From CAITZA01 sp937915285 (lineage in GTDB: Bacteria > Desulfobacterota > Desulfomonilia > Desulfomonilales > Desulfomonilaceae), in the NCBI GenBank assembly GCA_036821825.1, contig DAISIV010000015.1, positions 12,863-76,862 on the forward strand: DNA of 64,000 bases, read 5' to 3'. Every line of letters begins with the position of its first letter. Positions within the stretch are counted from its first letter, which is position 1. Positions 1 to 7,505 of this stretch are shown here, piece by piece. The notes below the pieces were generated by a model that saw nothing but the letters and a program-made list of their open reading frames with translations, did not search any database and had not been told where the DNA came from. The position numbers and the translations under genes were made by a program.

Positions 1-663
1 AAGGGCAAGCAGGGAAAGACGGATGAACAGATCGCTCTTCTTAAAGAGTCTTTAGAAATGTTGCCGAACGATTCGATTGTGAAGAAAAACCTAGCGGCGG
101 CGTATAACAACCAGGCTATAAACACTCCGGGAATGAAGCATGCCGACAGACTCGCCCTTCTTGATGCCGCCCTGAAGCTTGATCCAAAAAACCAGACAAC
201 ACTTGGTAATATTTCGACAACTCTGCTCAAGCAGGCTGTTGATGAATTCAAATCCGGCGGATCATCCAAGGCAATATCGTTGCTTGAGAGAGCAATCAAG
301 ACCGATCCTTCCAATAAGGCTGCCCAGTCAAACCTTGCGGTTGTTTACCACAATGAGGCGGTTAAAAAGGGGGGGGAAGGCAAATATGACGAAGAAATAC
401 AGCTTCTTAACAAGGCATTGAGTCTTGCGGGGTCTAACAAAACCATAAAGTCCGATTTGGCTTTAGCCTACAATGACCAGGCTGTGACGGCAGGGAAAAA
501 GGGTGATCACAAGCAGGAACTCAATCTCTTAATGAAAGCGTCGAAGCTTGATGCCGAAAACCCCGTCATCAAGGAGAACCTCCAGAAGGTGAAGCAGCGT
601 GAAGTGACAAAAGATAAAAAGCCCGAGACAGGCGCCACGTCCAAAAAGAAGCAGGACAGTTGA
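1..663 (+). CDS. TPR-repeat protein, 5' end outside window
   Basis: The reading frame is open from base 1, in frame with the ATG at 58, so only the C-terminal part of the gene is present. The visible part consists of degenerate tetratricopeptide-like units recognised by recurring NxAxxYNxxA and LLxxAxxLDPxN patterns (for example AISLLERAIKTDPSNKAAQSN). It ends in a highly charged Lys-rich tail of about 30 residues. TPR units form helical scaffolds for protein-protein contacts. Nothing here tells the partner, and whether a signal peptide exists cannot be judged. The next gene starts 67 bp downstream on the same strand. Confidence 0.75.
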   Translation, partial: KGKQGKTDEQIALLKESLEMLPNDSIVKKNLAAAYNNQAINTPGMKHADRLALLDAALKLDPKNQTTLGNISTTLLKQAVDEFKSGGSSKAISLLERAIKTDPSNKAAQSNLAVVYHNEAVKKGGEGKYDEEIQLLNKALSLAGSNKTIKSDLALAYNDQAVTAGKKGDHKQELNLLMKASKLDAENPVIKENLQKVKQREVTKDKKPETGATSKKKQDS

Positions 664-730
664 TGTGATTGTGCAGGTTTTTGTGAGCGCTACAAGTAGG
701 GTTTAGCTCGGTTGGTGAAAAGCAAACGTC

Positions 731-1318
731 ATGATGAACACGATATGGTTGGCTTTAATAGTTGGATCTGTTTTAATCGGGGTGTTTTCCAGCAACATAA
801 ACGCCGTGGCAAATTCGGTAGCGACTAGCGCTTCAGAAGCGTTCAGGATTTCCCTGGGACTTACCGGGGTGATGTGTTTATGGTTAGGGATAATGAAGAT
901 TGCTGAGAAAAGCGGGCTTGTCGAAAAGTTCAGTTCAGTTATATCGCCTCTTTTAAGGTTGGTATTCCCGGCTATTCCAAAAGGACATCCTGCTCTCGGA
1001 AGCATTTCGATGAACTTTGTGGCAAATATGCTGGGACTCAGTAATGCCGCCACGCCTCTGGGAATCAAGGCGATGCATGATCTTCAGACGCTAAACGATG
1101 ATAAAACTGTGGCGTCTGATTCCATGTGTATGTTTCTGGCTCTCAATACCTCCAGCCTGCAATTGATACCAGCCACCGCCATAGCGATGCTGGCTGCCGG
1201 TGGTTCATCCAGCGCTACAAGCATAACCTTGCCAGCGTTGCTGGCTACAACCGCATCCACATTGGCAGCTTTTTTCGCTGCCAGAATGCTGGCCAGATTT
1301 AGCCGCTCCAGGAAATGA
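731..1318 (+). CDS. spmA: SpmA-like nucleoside-recognition (Gate) membrane protein
   Basis: A 195-residue, very hydrophobic protein with the SpmA-type order: an N-terminal membrane segment, the ISLGLTGVMCLWLGIMKIAEKSG stretch around residues 40-60, and the SMNFVANMLGLSNAATPLGIKAM signature around residues 95-117. In Bacillus, SpmA and SpmB act in spore core dehydration. Homologues are common in non-sporulating anaerobes, where the function is unknown. An alternative ATG lies one codon in, at 734. The spmB-like gene follows 22 bp later, as in the usual pair. Family assignment is secure, physiological role is not. Confidence 0.85.
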   Translation: MMNTIWLALIVGSVLIGVFSSNINAVANSVATSASEAFRISLGLTGVMCLWLGIMKIAEKSGLVEKFSSVISPLLRLVFPAIPKGHPALGSISMNFVANMLGLSNAATPLGIKAMHDLQTLNDDKTVASDSMCMFLALNTSSLQLIPATAIAMLAAGGSSSATSITLPALLATTASTLAAFFAARMLARFSRSRK

Positions 1319-1340
1319 TTGTCTCCTGATAGGAATTTCA

Positions 1341-1877
1341 GTGACTGATGTATCTTCAACCATTTCCAGCCTCCTGTTTCTGTTGATCCTCGGGGGAATA
1401 CCCCTGTACGGTTATGTAAAGGGGGTTGCGGTATATGAGGCTTTTGTCGAAGGTTCAAAAGAAGGCTTTGATACCGCAGTGAGAATAATACCGTACCTGG
1501 TGGCTATCCTGGTAGCCGTTGGCATGTTCAGGGCATCTGGAACCATAAATTACATCTCGGGGATGATACCCGAATCTATCAGATCTTTCGGTCTGACCCC
1601 TGAGATTCTAACAATTGGATTAGTAAGACCCCTATCGGGAAGCGCCTCACTCGGAATGCTAGGGGAAATAATCACCACCTATGGCGCTGATTCTTATCAG
1701 GCAGTCCTAGGATCCGTTATCATAGGCAGCTCTGAGACGACATTCTATGTGGCTGCTGTTTATTTTGGGGCAATATCAATCTCGAAGATGCGCTATGCAA
1801 TAACGGCCGGACTCATCGCCGACGCTGTTGGTTTCATGGCGTCTGTAACGGTTTGTTATATCCTGTTCAACAGATAG
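1341..1877 (+). CDS. spmB: SpmB-like membrane protein
   Basis: A 178-residue membrane protein starting at GTG, with an AGGA Shine-Dalgarno about 7 bases upstream. It carries the SpmB-type features: a first membrane segment, then FVEGSKEGFDTAVRIIPYLVAILVA around residues 35-60, then LVRPLSGSASLGMLGE around 100-115, a conserved GSSETTFYV loop and a last membrane helix. It pairs with the upstream SpmA-like gene and is surely co-transcribed. In a Gram-negative context the pair probably forms a small Gate-type membrane complex of unknown substrate. Confidence 0.85.
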   Translation: MTDVSSTISSLLFLLILGGIPLYGYVKGVAVYEAFVEGSKEGFDTAVRIIPYLVAILVAVGMFRASGTINYISGMIPESIRSFGLTPEILTIGLVRPLSGSASLGMLGEIITTYGADSYQAVLGSVIIGSSETTFYVAAVYFGAISISKMRYAITAGLIADAVGFMASVTVCYILFNR

Positions 1878-2066
1878 GCTGAATATCTTCTGAATGATTG
1901 TGGTCCTTCCAACGTAACGTTTAGCCGGCGCTTTTCGACATATTTGCCGAATTCTTCTTCAATTATTTCAGATCCTTTTTGCATATTTGCCATATCGGCG
2001 CTCAAATCAGCACTCTTAAACCTCTGCCGATTCGGAAAGGTCGGTGGAAACGATATCCTTCTCCAT
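1856..2066 (-). pseudogene. possible frameshifted small gene (tentative)
   Basis: On the minus strand a good Shine-Dalgarno (GAAGGAG) precedes an ATG at 2066 that reads MEKDIVSTDLSESAEV before a stop at 2016-2018. In the neighbouring frame an open run continues to a TAA at 1856-1858 and encodes a plausible charged sequence (FKSADLSADMANMQKG, then EIIEEEFGKYVEKRRLN). Joined by one frameshift the two would give a small soluble protein of about 70 residues whose end overlaps the 3' end of spmB. This may be a decayed gene, a sequencing error, or chance. I do not recognise it. Confidence 0.25.
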
Positions 2067-2284
2067 GAAGCTATTCTCCTTCAAACAACGAAAGAATTTA
2101 CCGCTTCTTTTCATTTTTGGATCACAAAATCTTGACCAGGTCCCCCAACTGTAGTAATGTTTATCTAATATTAATTACTATATAGTAACATGGGCGAGCA
2201 TGGAATTTGTCACTATTATACGATATTAGAGGTTCGAAGCTTCAATAAAGGCCTTTAGTCGAAGTATCAACTGTAAAGGAGGAC
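1878..2284. other. 407-bp intergenic region upstream of rubrerythrin
   Basis: No convincing intact gene is seen. The left part holds the possible broken minus-strand gene described at 1856-2066. The right part (about 2150-2240) is AT-rich and contains the palindrome at 2175-2188, so it is the likely promoter region of the rubrerythrin gene. I could not assign exact -35/-10 boxes. Confidence 0.5.
2175..2188. promoter_or_regulatory. perfect 14-bp palindrome, possible operator of rubrerythrin
   Basis: The sequence TTACTATATAGTAA is a perfect inverted repeat with no spacer, lying about 100 bp upstream of the rubrerythrin start in an AT-rich stretch. Peroxide-stress regulators such as PerR/Fur use AT-rich palindromes in such places. 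The match to the PerR consensus is not good enough to name the regulator. Confidence 0.35.
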
Positions 2285-2287
2285 ATG

Positions 2288-2809
2288 ATGAGCAAGACAG
2301 AGGAGAACATCAAGGCTGCATTTGCCGGTGAGTCTCAAGCACGCAACAAGTATACCTTTTTCGCGGAAATCGCCCGAAAGGAAGGCTATCACTATATCGC
2401 AAAAATATTTGAGGAGACGGCATTCAATGAAATGCAGCACGCCAGAGATCATCTCTTGATGCTCAACGGCCTGGGTGACACTACTGCCAATCTTAAAGAG
2501 GCTATAGGTGGTGAGCACTACGAGACCGTTGATATGTATCCTGGTTTTGCAAAAGATGCTGAAGAGGAAGGACAATCTGAAGCAGCCATACTATTCAAAC
2601 AGATTGGAAAAATAGAAGCCCATCACAGGGAAAGATATAAAAGACTACTGGCGTTGGTAGAGAACGGCAGCGTATTCAAGAGAGATCAGCCGATAAAATG
2701 GAAATGCAGCGTATGCGGTTACACTATGGAAGGTACCGAGCCTCCTCCGAAGTGCCCAGCTTGCAAGAATTCCAGGGAATACTATGAACCGGCTAGTTTG
2801 GACCTCTGA
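2288..2809 (+). CDS. rbr: rubrerythrin
   Basis: A 173-residue rubrerythrin. Residues 1-135 form the four-helix ferritin-like domain with the diiron glutamates in GESQARNKY, ETAFNEMQHA and KIEAHHRERY. The C-terminal rubredoxin domain has the iron-binding pairs CSVCG and CPAC. It reduces hydrogen peroxide in the cytoplasm of anaerobes with electrons from rubredoxin. Two ATGs are adjacent (2285 and 2288). I chose 2288 because AGGAGG ends 5 bases before it. The next gene is a rubredoxin-fused flavoprotein, which fits an electron-donor role. A second, different rubrerythrin lies at 44887-45390. Confidence 0.95.
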   Translation: MSKTEENIKAAFAGESQARNKYTFFAEIARKEGYHYIAKIFEETAFNEMQHARDHLLMLNGLGDTTANLKEAIGGEHYETVDMYPGFAKDAEEEGQSEAAILFKQIGKIEAHHRERYKRLLALVENGSVFKRDQPIKWKCSVCGYTMEGTEPPPKCPACKNSREYYEPASLDL

Positions 2810-2830
2810 TATTGCCAAAAATTGAGAACT

Positions 2831-2869
2831 GGACATCAGGTTAGCAGGCTTATTGTGAACCTGATGTCT
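2831..2869. promoter_or_regulatory. 11-bp stem-loop between rubrerythrin and rubredoxin-GOGAT genes
   Basis: GACATCAGGTT (2832-2842) is exactly complementary to AACCTGATGTC (2858-2868) with a 15-base loop, in an 83-bp gap. No T-run follows, so it is not a classical terminator. It could be a processing or stability hairpin, or a binding site. Confidence 0.5.
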
Positions 2870-2892
2870 CTGGAATTACCGGGAGGAGCGTC

Positions 2893-4299
2893 ATGGCTGT
2901 TTACATGTGCGTGGTCTGCGATACTACCTACGATGAGGAGGCGCAAGGATTGGCGTGGTCTGACCTGCCAGGTGACTGGGTATGTCCGGTCTGCGAATCG
3001 GGACTTTCTCACTATCGGCTTGTTCGAGACTCATCCAGCACTCCGTCCAGGCGCTCTACACCTTCCACCGTCAATACCTCACATGATTCAGGAGATGCCA
3101 GGATTTCTGATGCAGAGCAGTACATGCTTGACATTCATCAGATGGCTGAGACAGGCCAATCGATCATAGAGCCCATGGGAACCCGTCTCAAAACCGTTTC
3201 GTGGGACGAGATTCTAATCAAGGGAGCCCAACTGGCTAAATTCCCCCTGAGCCATCACGAACCTGTAAACACAACAACCATTATTGGTCCGAGGGCTGAA
3301 CACCCTTTAATTATTGAGACCCCTATCTACATTACGCACATGTCTTTTGGCTCACTGTCAAAAGAGGCCAAGATTGCCCTTGCCAGAGGTAGCTCTGATG
3401 CTAGAACCGCCATGGCTTCGGGTGAAGGTGGAATTCTGTCTGAATCACTGGAGTCCTCCTACAAATATATCTTTGAATATGTGCCAAACAGATATAGCGT
3501 TACTTCAGAAAATCTTAAGCGTGTTGACGCTATAGAAATAAAGATCGGCCAATCCGCTAAACCTGGCATGGGTGGACTATTGCCGGGCCTAAAGGTTACT
3601 CCGGAGATAGCACGAATCAGGGGCAAGAGTCCCGGGATGGACATTATTAGCCCTGCCCGTTTCGAAGATATAACCTGTCCGGAGGATCTGGAAGAAATGG
3701 TGCAGTTCCTGAGAAGCGAATCAGGAGGTAGGCCTATTGGCATCAAACTTGCCGCAGGAGACATTGAGGGAGACCTAAAGTTTGCCCTGAAGGCAGGACC
3801 TGATTTTGTGACAATTGACGGAAGAGCCGGCGGGACCGGCGCAGCGCCAAAATTTGTCAAATCCTCTGCTTCAGTTCCTACCGTCTTTGCTTTGAGCCGT
3901 GCCAGAAGGTTTCTGAATTCAGTTGGGGCCAGAGATGTCTCACTGATAATCACCGGTGGACTTCGAGTATCTTCCGATTTTTTCAAGGCGCTTGCGCTTG
4001 GGGCCGATGCCGTGGCCATAGGCTCGTCTGCGCTCATGGCATTAGGTTGCAAGCAATACAGAATATGTAATACCGGCAAGTGTCCAATGGGAATAACAAC
4101 TCAGGATCCCTTACTAAGATCACGACTCGACGTGAACCAGGCTTCCCGTAGGGTCACCAACTTTCTGAATGTTTCAACTGAAGAGTTGAGAGAATTTGCC
4201 CGCATGACCGGCGCCAACGACCTTCACAAGCTAAGCGTGTCTGACCTTTGCTCGGCAAATTCGGAAATCACAAATCATACCCCGATTGAACACGTGTAG
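2893..4299 (+). CDS. rubredoxin domain fused to FMN-binding glutamate-synthase domain
   Basis: A 468-residue fusion. Residues 1-45 are a rubredoxin with iron ligands Cys6, Cys9, Cys31 and Cys34 (CVVC and CPVC). Residues of about 90-440 are the FMN/Fe-S synthase domain of glutamate synthase, with KPGMGGLLPG, the DGRAGGTGAAP flavin-binding loop and the cluster motif CKQYRICNTGKCPMGI. No glutaminase domain is present, so it is not a complete GOGAT. It may be a flavin oxidoreductase that passes electrons to or from rubredoxin. A GGGAGGAG Shine-Dalgarno precedes the ATG. Its position behind rubrerythrin suggests a shared redox role, which is an inference. Confidence 0.88.
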   Translation: MAVYMCVVCDTTYDEEAQGLAWSDLPGDWVCPVCESGLSHYRLVRDSSSTPSRRSTPSTVNTSHDSGDARISDAEQYMLDIHQMAETGQSIIEPMGTRLKTVSWDEILIKGAQLAKFPLSHHEPVNTTTIIGPRAEHPLIIETPIYITHMSFGSLSKEAKIALARGSSDARTAMASGEGGILSESLESSYKYIFEYVPNRYSVTSENLKRVDAIEIKIGQSAKPGMGGLLPGLKVTPEIARIRGKSPGMDIISPARFEDITCPEDLEEMVQFLRSESGGRPIGIKLAAGDIEGDLKFALKAGPDFVTIDGRAGGTGAAPKFVKSSASVPTVFALSRARRFLNSVGARDVSLIITGGLRVSSDFFKALALGADAVAIGSSALMALGCKQYRICNTGKCPMGITTQDPLLRSRLDVNQASRRVTNFLNVSTEELREFARMTGANDLHKLSVSDLCSANSEITNHTPIEHV

Positions 4300-4826
4300 C
4301 CCCGATTGATCGCCGTTGAAAAGTCATGTATTTGTAATCAGATACATGCTCACCTCGCGAAAATGATGGCTCGCTGTCAGAAGTTCTGCGTTCTTTCGAA
4401 TCATTAATTCAGGATGAGAGATTGAATCAACTTGGCAGAAACCGGTTCTTTTTGTTGTCTGTTTTAGTTTAGCCGGCAATAAAAGGAATTTGTCTGGAAA
4501 TGCGCTGCCACAGCGTGCTATGATTTGACGCGCATAGAATTGACTGTAAGCGTGATCAGGCCTGGACATTGTTTCGGCATCAAGTGAATCGGTAATGACT
4601 CTCTGATCGATAAATTGTTTACTAACATCGGTTCAAAGCTGGAAGCATTCGGCTTTAGGGCTCTGAAAGGTTCAAAGCGTGTTTGTTCGGAGTGGACGAG
4701 AAGAAACTACAGCGACTGACTAAAAAAGGCTCTATCTTACGATCGTTAACACTTTCTCACTAAAGATAATTCAGGCTTACCCCGACTCATGAGTTTCCAA
4801 CTGATTTGTTTGAGGAGGGCCTCTTC
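4300..4826. other. 527-bp intergenic region before the exported caspase operon
   Basis: No supported gene. The minus-strand open frame at 4324-4569 lacks a ribosome site. The 10-base word GGTTCAAAGC occurs twice in direct orientation, at 4630-4639 and 4669-4678, 39 bases apart and about 150-200 bp upstream of the first gene of the caspase operon. This is a weak candidate regulatory repeat. The region should contain the operon promoter, which I could not pinpoint. Confidence 0.45.
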
Positions 4827-5828
4827 ATGAAACGCCGCATCTTACATTTCCTGGTTTACTGTTTTTGCCTGCTTGGATTCCTGGTGTTTTTTAGCATTGC
4901 CTTGGCTGCAGAGAGTTATGGGGAAGCCCCGACCCGTGATGAAAAGTGCTTAAAGGCCAGAGCCTTCTATCAAGAGGGAACCTCTTTTCTGAATTACCAA
5001 GACCGGCGTAATGCCTTCCAGAAAGCCGTCGAGTTTTGCCCGGATTATGCCGAGGCCCATAACAATCTGGCTGATGCTCTTGAGAACCTGGGCCTTGAGA
5101 AAAAGGCGATCTTTACGAAGCAATCCCAGGATGAGGGGGACCAATTACTGGATTTGGCCGAGAAACATTACAAGCGTGCCATTCAGATCAAGCCAGACCT
5201 TTTGGCTTCCAGACTTGGTCTTGCGGTGGTAAGTATTGCTCAGGGACGAATTCCTATAGCCATAAAGAATTATGAAGAAGCACTGAAAATAAGTCCAGGA
5301 TATCCATTTCTAAGAGAACGCGTTGAACTCCTCAAAAAGATAGATTCTTCGGGAGACGAAAAACTCAGAACCTCAAGAAGAATTGTCGCTGACATCAAGA
5401 GCCAGCAGAGCGCCCAGAATTTGAACACAATGGGTTTTGAGGATTCCGTGATACGTGACATTCAGAACAGGCCCCGTCAATCGTTCAACAACATTCTCTT
5501 CCAGCCATGGTCATCCGTAATTGATGCGGGAGATCCAATCCTTCAGCTCAATGAAATTGGCAAAGCGCTAACCTCAGAGGAAATGCGTTCATTCAAATTC
5601 GTCATCGAAGGCCATGCCAACAATGTTGGTGAATATGATCGCAACATGCGCTTATCAAATGACAGGGCCAACGCTGTCCGGGATTATCTGATGAACAAGT
5701 TCGGGGTAGACTCAAGCAGAATCATTATTCAGGGGTTCGGATTCTCCAAGCCCAAACATCTGCCAGACACAGATGTAAGGAACAGACGAGTCGAAATCGT
5801 GTTTGTCAATGAAGCTTCCGGACGGTGA
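4827..5828 (+). CDS. exported TPR-OmpA domain protein
   Basis: A 333-residue protein. I chose the ATG at 4827 because GAGGAGG lies 8 bases upstream and it opens a signal peptide (MKRRILHFLV, a long hydrophobic core, then ALAAES). Residues of about 35-180 contain three TPR-like units (AFQKAVEFCPDYAEAHNNLA is typical). Residues of about 220-333 are an OmpA C-terminal peptidoglycan-binding domain with FVIEGHANNVGEYDRN, LSNDRANAV and VRNRRVEI. It should sit in the periplasm bound to the cell wall. It is the first gene of a six-gene run with caspase-like and DUF4384 proteins, and could anchor that system. Confidence 0.85.
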   Translation: MKRRILHFLVYCFCLLGFLVFFSIALAAESYGEAPTRDEKCLKARAFYQEGTSFLNYQDRRNAFQKAVEFCPDYAEAHNNLADALENLGLEKKAIFTKQSQDEGDQLLDLAEKHYKRAIQIKPDLLASRLGLAVVSIAQGRIPIAIKNYEEALKISPGYPFLRERVELLKKIDSSGDEKLRTSRRIVADIKSQQSAQNLNTMGFEDSVIRDIQNRPRQSFNNILFQPWSSVIDAGDPILQLNEIGKALTSEEMRSFKFVIEGHANNVGEYDRNMRLSNDRANAVRDYLMNKFGVDSSRIIIQGFGFSKPKHLPDTDVRNRRVEIVFVNEASGR

Positions 5829-5943
5829 GTTTGAGGCATCCCTTGACCTTACATACAGTACCGGAAGTTTTAGTGATTGATATCTTACATTCTTGCGCGT
5901 GAAATGTTTCGCTACGGGATCGGCGAACAAGAGGTATTTGAAA

Positions 5944-7398
5944 ATGAAAAAACTTCTCAGTCGCTTGAGGCAAAAATCTTATGTTCTCTGGATTTTTGTG
6001 ATGCTCTTGATCCTCATCACCTTCTTTGAACAGGAAGCATTTTCAACTCCTGAAGCGAGGACCAAGGGCGACCTGTACGCCGTCATTGTAGGGGTAAGCA
6101 AATATAGGGATCCGAATATACCTCCATTAACATTATCTGACAAAGACGCCAGTGACCTCTACAGTTTCATCAATGAGAGAAAGTCGATATTCAGGAAAGC
6201 CAATCTTTATCTATTCCTTAATGAGAATGCCACGCGGGCTAATGTCTCAAAGGCTTTAAGAGACGATCTGAAGCCTGCCGGAAAAGATGACATCGTATTG
6301 ATTTATTTGTCCGGCCACGGAGCAGCGGACCCGACGAGGCCTGATGAATATTATTTCATAACCTACGACACACAGATCGACAACCTCTATGGGACTGCTC
6401 TCTGGATGAACCAAAATGCGCTTTTCAGGGGTATTGACTCGGATAAGGTGCTCCTCATTTCAGACGCTTGTCACTCTGGTGGATTCAATCCCGGACTCGA
6501 GAAAACCCTGGCCAAGGAGGCAGACACATTCTTTTCGGTCTTCAGGAACCTGAGGGGGAGAATCGGAATCTCTTCGAGCCGCTCTGATGAAAAGTCCTAT
6601 GAATTGCCCAAATTTGGAAACAGCATATTCACTCACTTCCTGTTAAAGGCCCTGCGTGGGGAGGCATCTAAAGGATCAGCCGACGGATCAATAACCGCCA
6701 AACAACTCTACGACTATGTTTACGACAAAACCAGGCATGAAACCAAGGGTCATCAGAATCCACAGATTTTCAGTCCAAAGGGTATGGCCGAAGACACCAC
6801 CATTTTCAGGACACCTAAATTCAAAGATCCACTGCGTATAAGGGTCAGTTTTGTCTCAAAAGATGATTCAGAGAAGGAAGCGCCCCTCACTAATGAGTCA
6901 GTCCTCCGATCCGGTGACCGGATCGGTATAACCTTTCAACCAGATTCTGATTGCTTTGTTTACATATTCTGGTGGGATTCCCTAGGTCAGGTTGGCAGAT
7001 TATTTCCGAATCCTCAATTGACCGAAGGAAGTGGAGAGGCGAGGTCCGGCCATACCTACTGGTTGCCTTCAAAACAGGGCAAATGCTGGTATGTATTAGA
7101 TAACAATCCAGGGATTGAGACCATCTACTTTGTAGCCAGCAGGCAGCGCAACACAAGAATAGAAGGCCTGTATGACGAACTCAGGAAATTGAGCCAGTCC
7201 GCCAGACCAGGGCAGGCCACCAAACAGATTAGTGAGGAGCTTGAACGTCAGTTCAACCTTATGGGGATGGCCGACTACGTAGTTCCTGATAAGACCCCTC
7301 GAGTTTCCGACGAGCTGCTGTCCGCAATGGAGAGCCAGATTAAAGTTGTCGGCGCAGATGCCTTGTACTCGGTTCAATTCAAACATATTCCGAAATAA
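5944..7398 (+). CDS. exported caspase-like (C14) protease with C-terminal DUF4384-like domain
   Basis: A 484-residue protein, start chosen at ATG 5944, which opens a basic-then-hydrophobic signal or anchor (residues 1-34). Residues of about 42-290 form a caspase/p20 fold: YAVIVGVSKY strand, catalytic His125 in YLSGHGAAD, catalytic Cys176 in LISDACHSGG. Residues of about 300-420 resemble DUF4384 (SGDRIGITFQPDSDCFVYIF, then GRLFPNP). Caspase-type proteases of bacteria usually cut after Arg, Lys or Asp. The specificity here cannot be read. The catalytic pair is intact, so it should be active. The export signal places it outside the cytoplasm. The next gene has the same two domains in the opposite order. 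Confidence 0.85.
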   Translation: MKKLLSRLRQKSYVLWIFVMLLILITFFEQEAFSTPEARTKGDLYAVIVGVSKYRDPNIPPLTLSDKDASDLYSFINERKSIFRKANLYLFLNENATRANVSKALRDDLKPAGKDDIVLIYLSGHGAADPTRPDEYYFITYDTQIDNLYGTALWMNQNALFRGIDSDKVLLISDACHSGGFNPGLEKTLAKEADTFFSVFRNLRGRIGISSSRSDEKSYELPKFGNSIFTHFLLKALRGEASKGSADGSITAKQLYDYVYDKTRHETKGHQNPQIFSPKGMAEDTTIFRTPKFKDPLRIRVSFVSKDDSEKEAPLTNESVLRSGDRIGITFQPDSDCFVYIFWWDSLGQVGRLFPNPQLTEGSGEARSGHTYWLPSKQGKCWYVLDNNPGIETIYFVASRQRNTRIEGLYDELRKLSQSARPGQATKQISEELERQFNLMGMADYVVPDKTPRVSDELLSAMESQIKVVGADALYSVQFKHIPK

Positions 7399-7505
7399 CA
7401 AGAACTTTTTTTTGTAAGGAAATGGTGTGTTTTTCGAATACTAACAGAAAGGGCGTTCAGGACACCGTCCAGGAAGGATGGTTCCAGATCAGGAGGCGTT
7501 GGATC

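Noticed and set aside
1944..2135. Plus-strand 63-codon open frame
   Set aside because: TTG start without a ribosome site and no recognisable product. The minus-strand reading of the same stretch is more protein-like.
3459..4079. 206-codon minus-strand open frame inside the rubredoxin-GOGAT gene
   Set aside because: Shadow frame. The plus-strand protein has all the expected motifs.
4324..4569. Minus-strand 81-codon open frame
   Set aside because: No ribosome site, no protein-like features, in a probable control region.
4630..4678. Direct repeat GGTTCAAAGC twice
   Set aside because: Only two copies and no clear spacing to a promoter. Kept only as a weak note in the intergenic entry.
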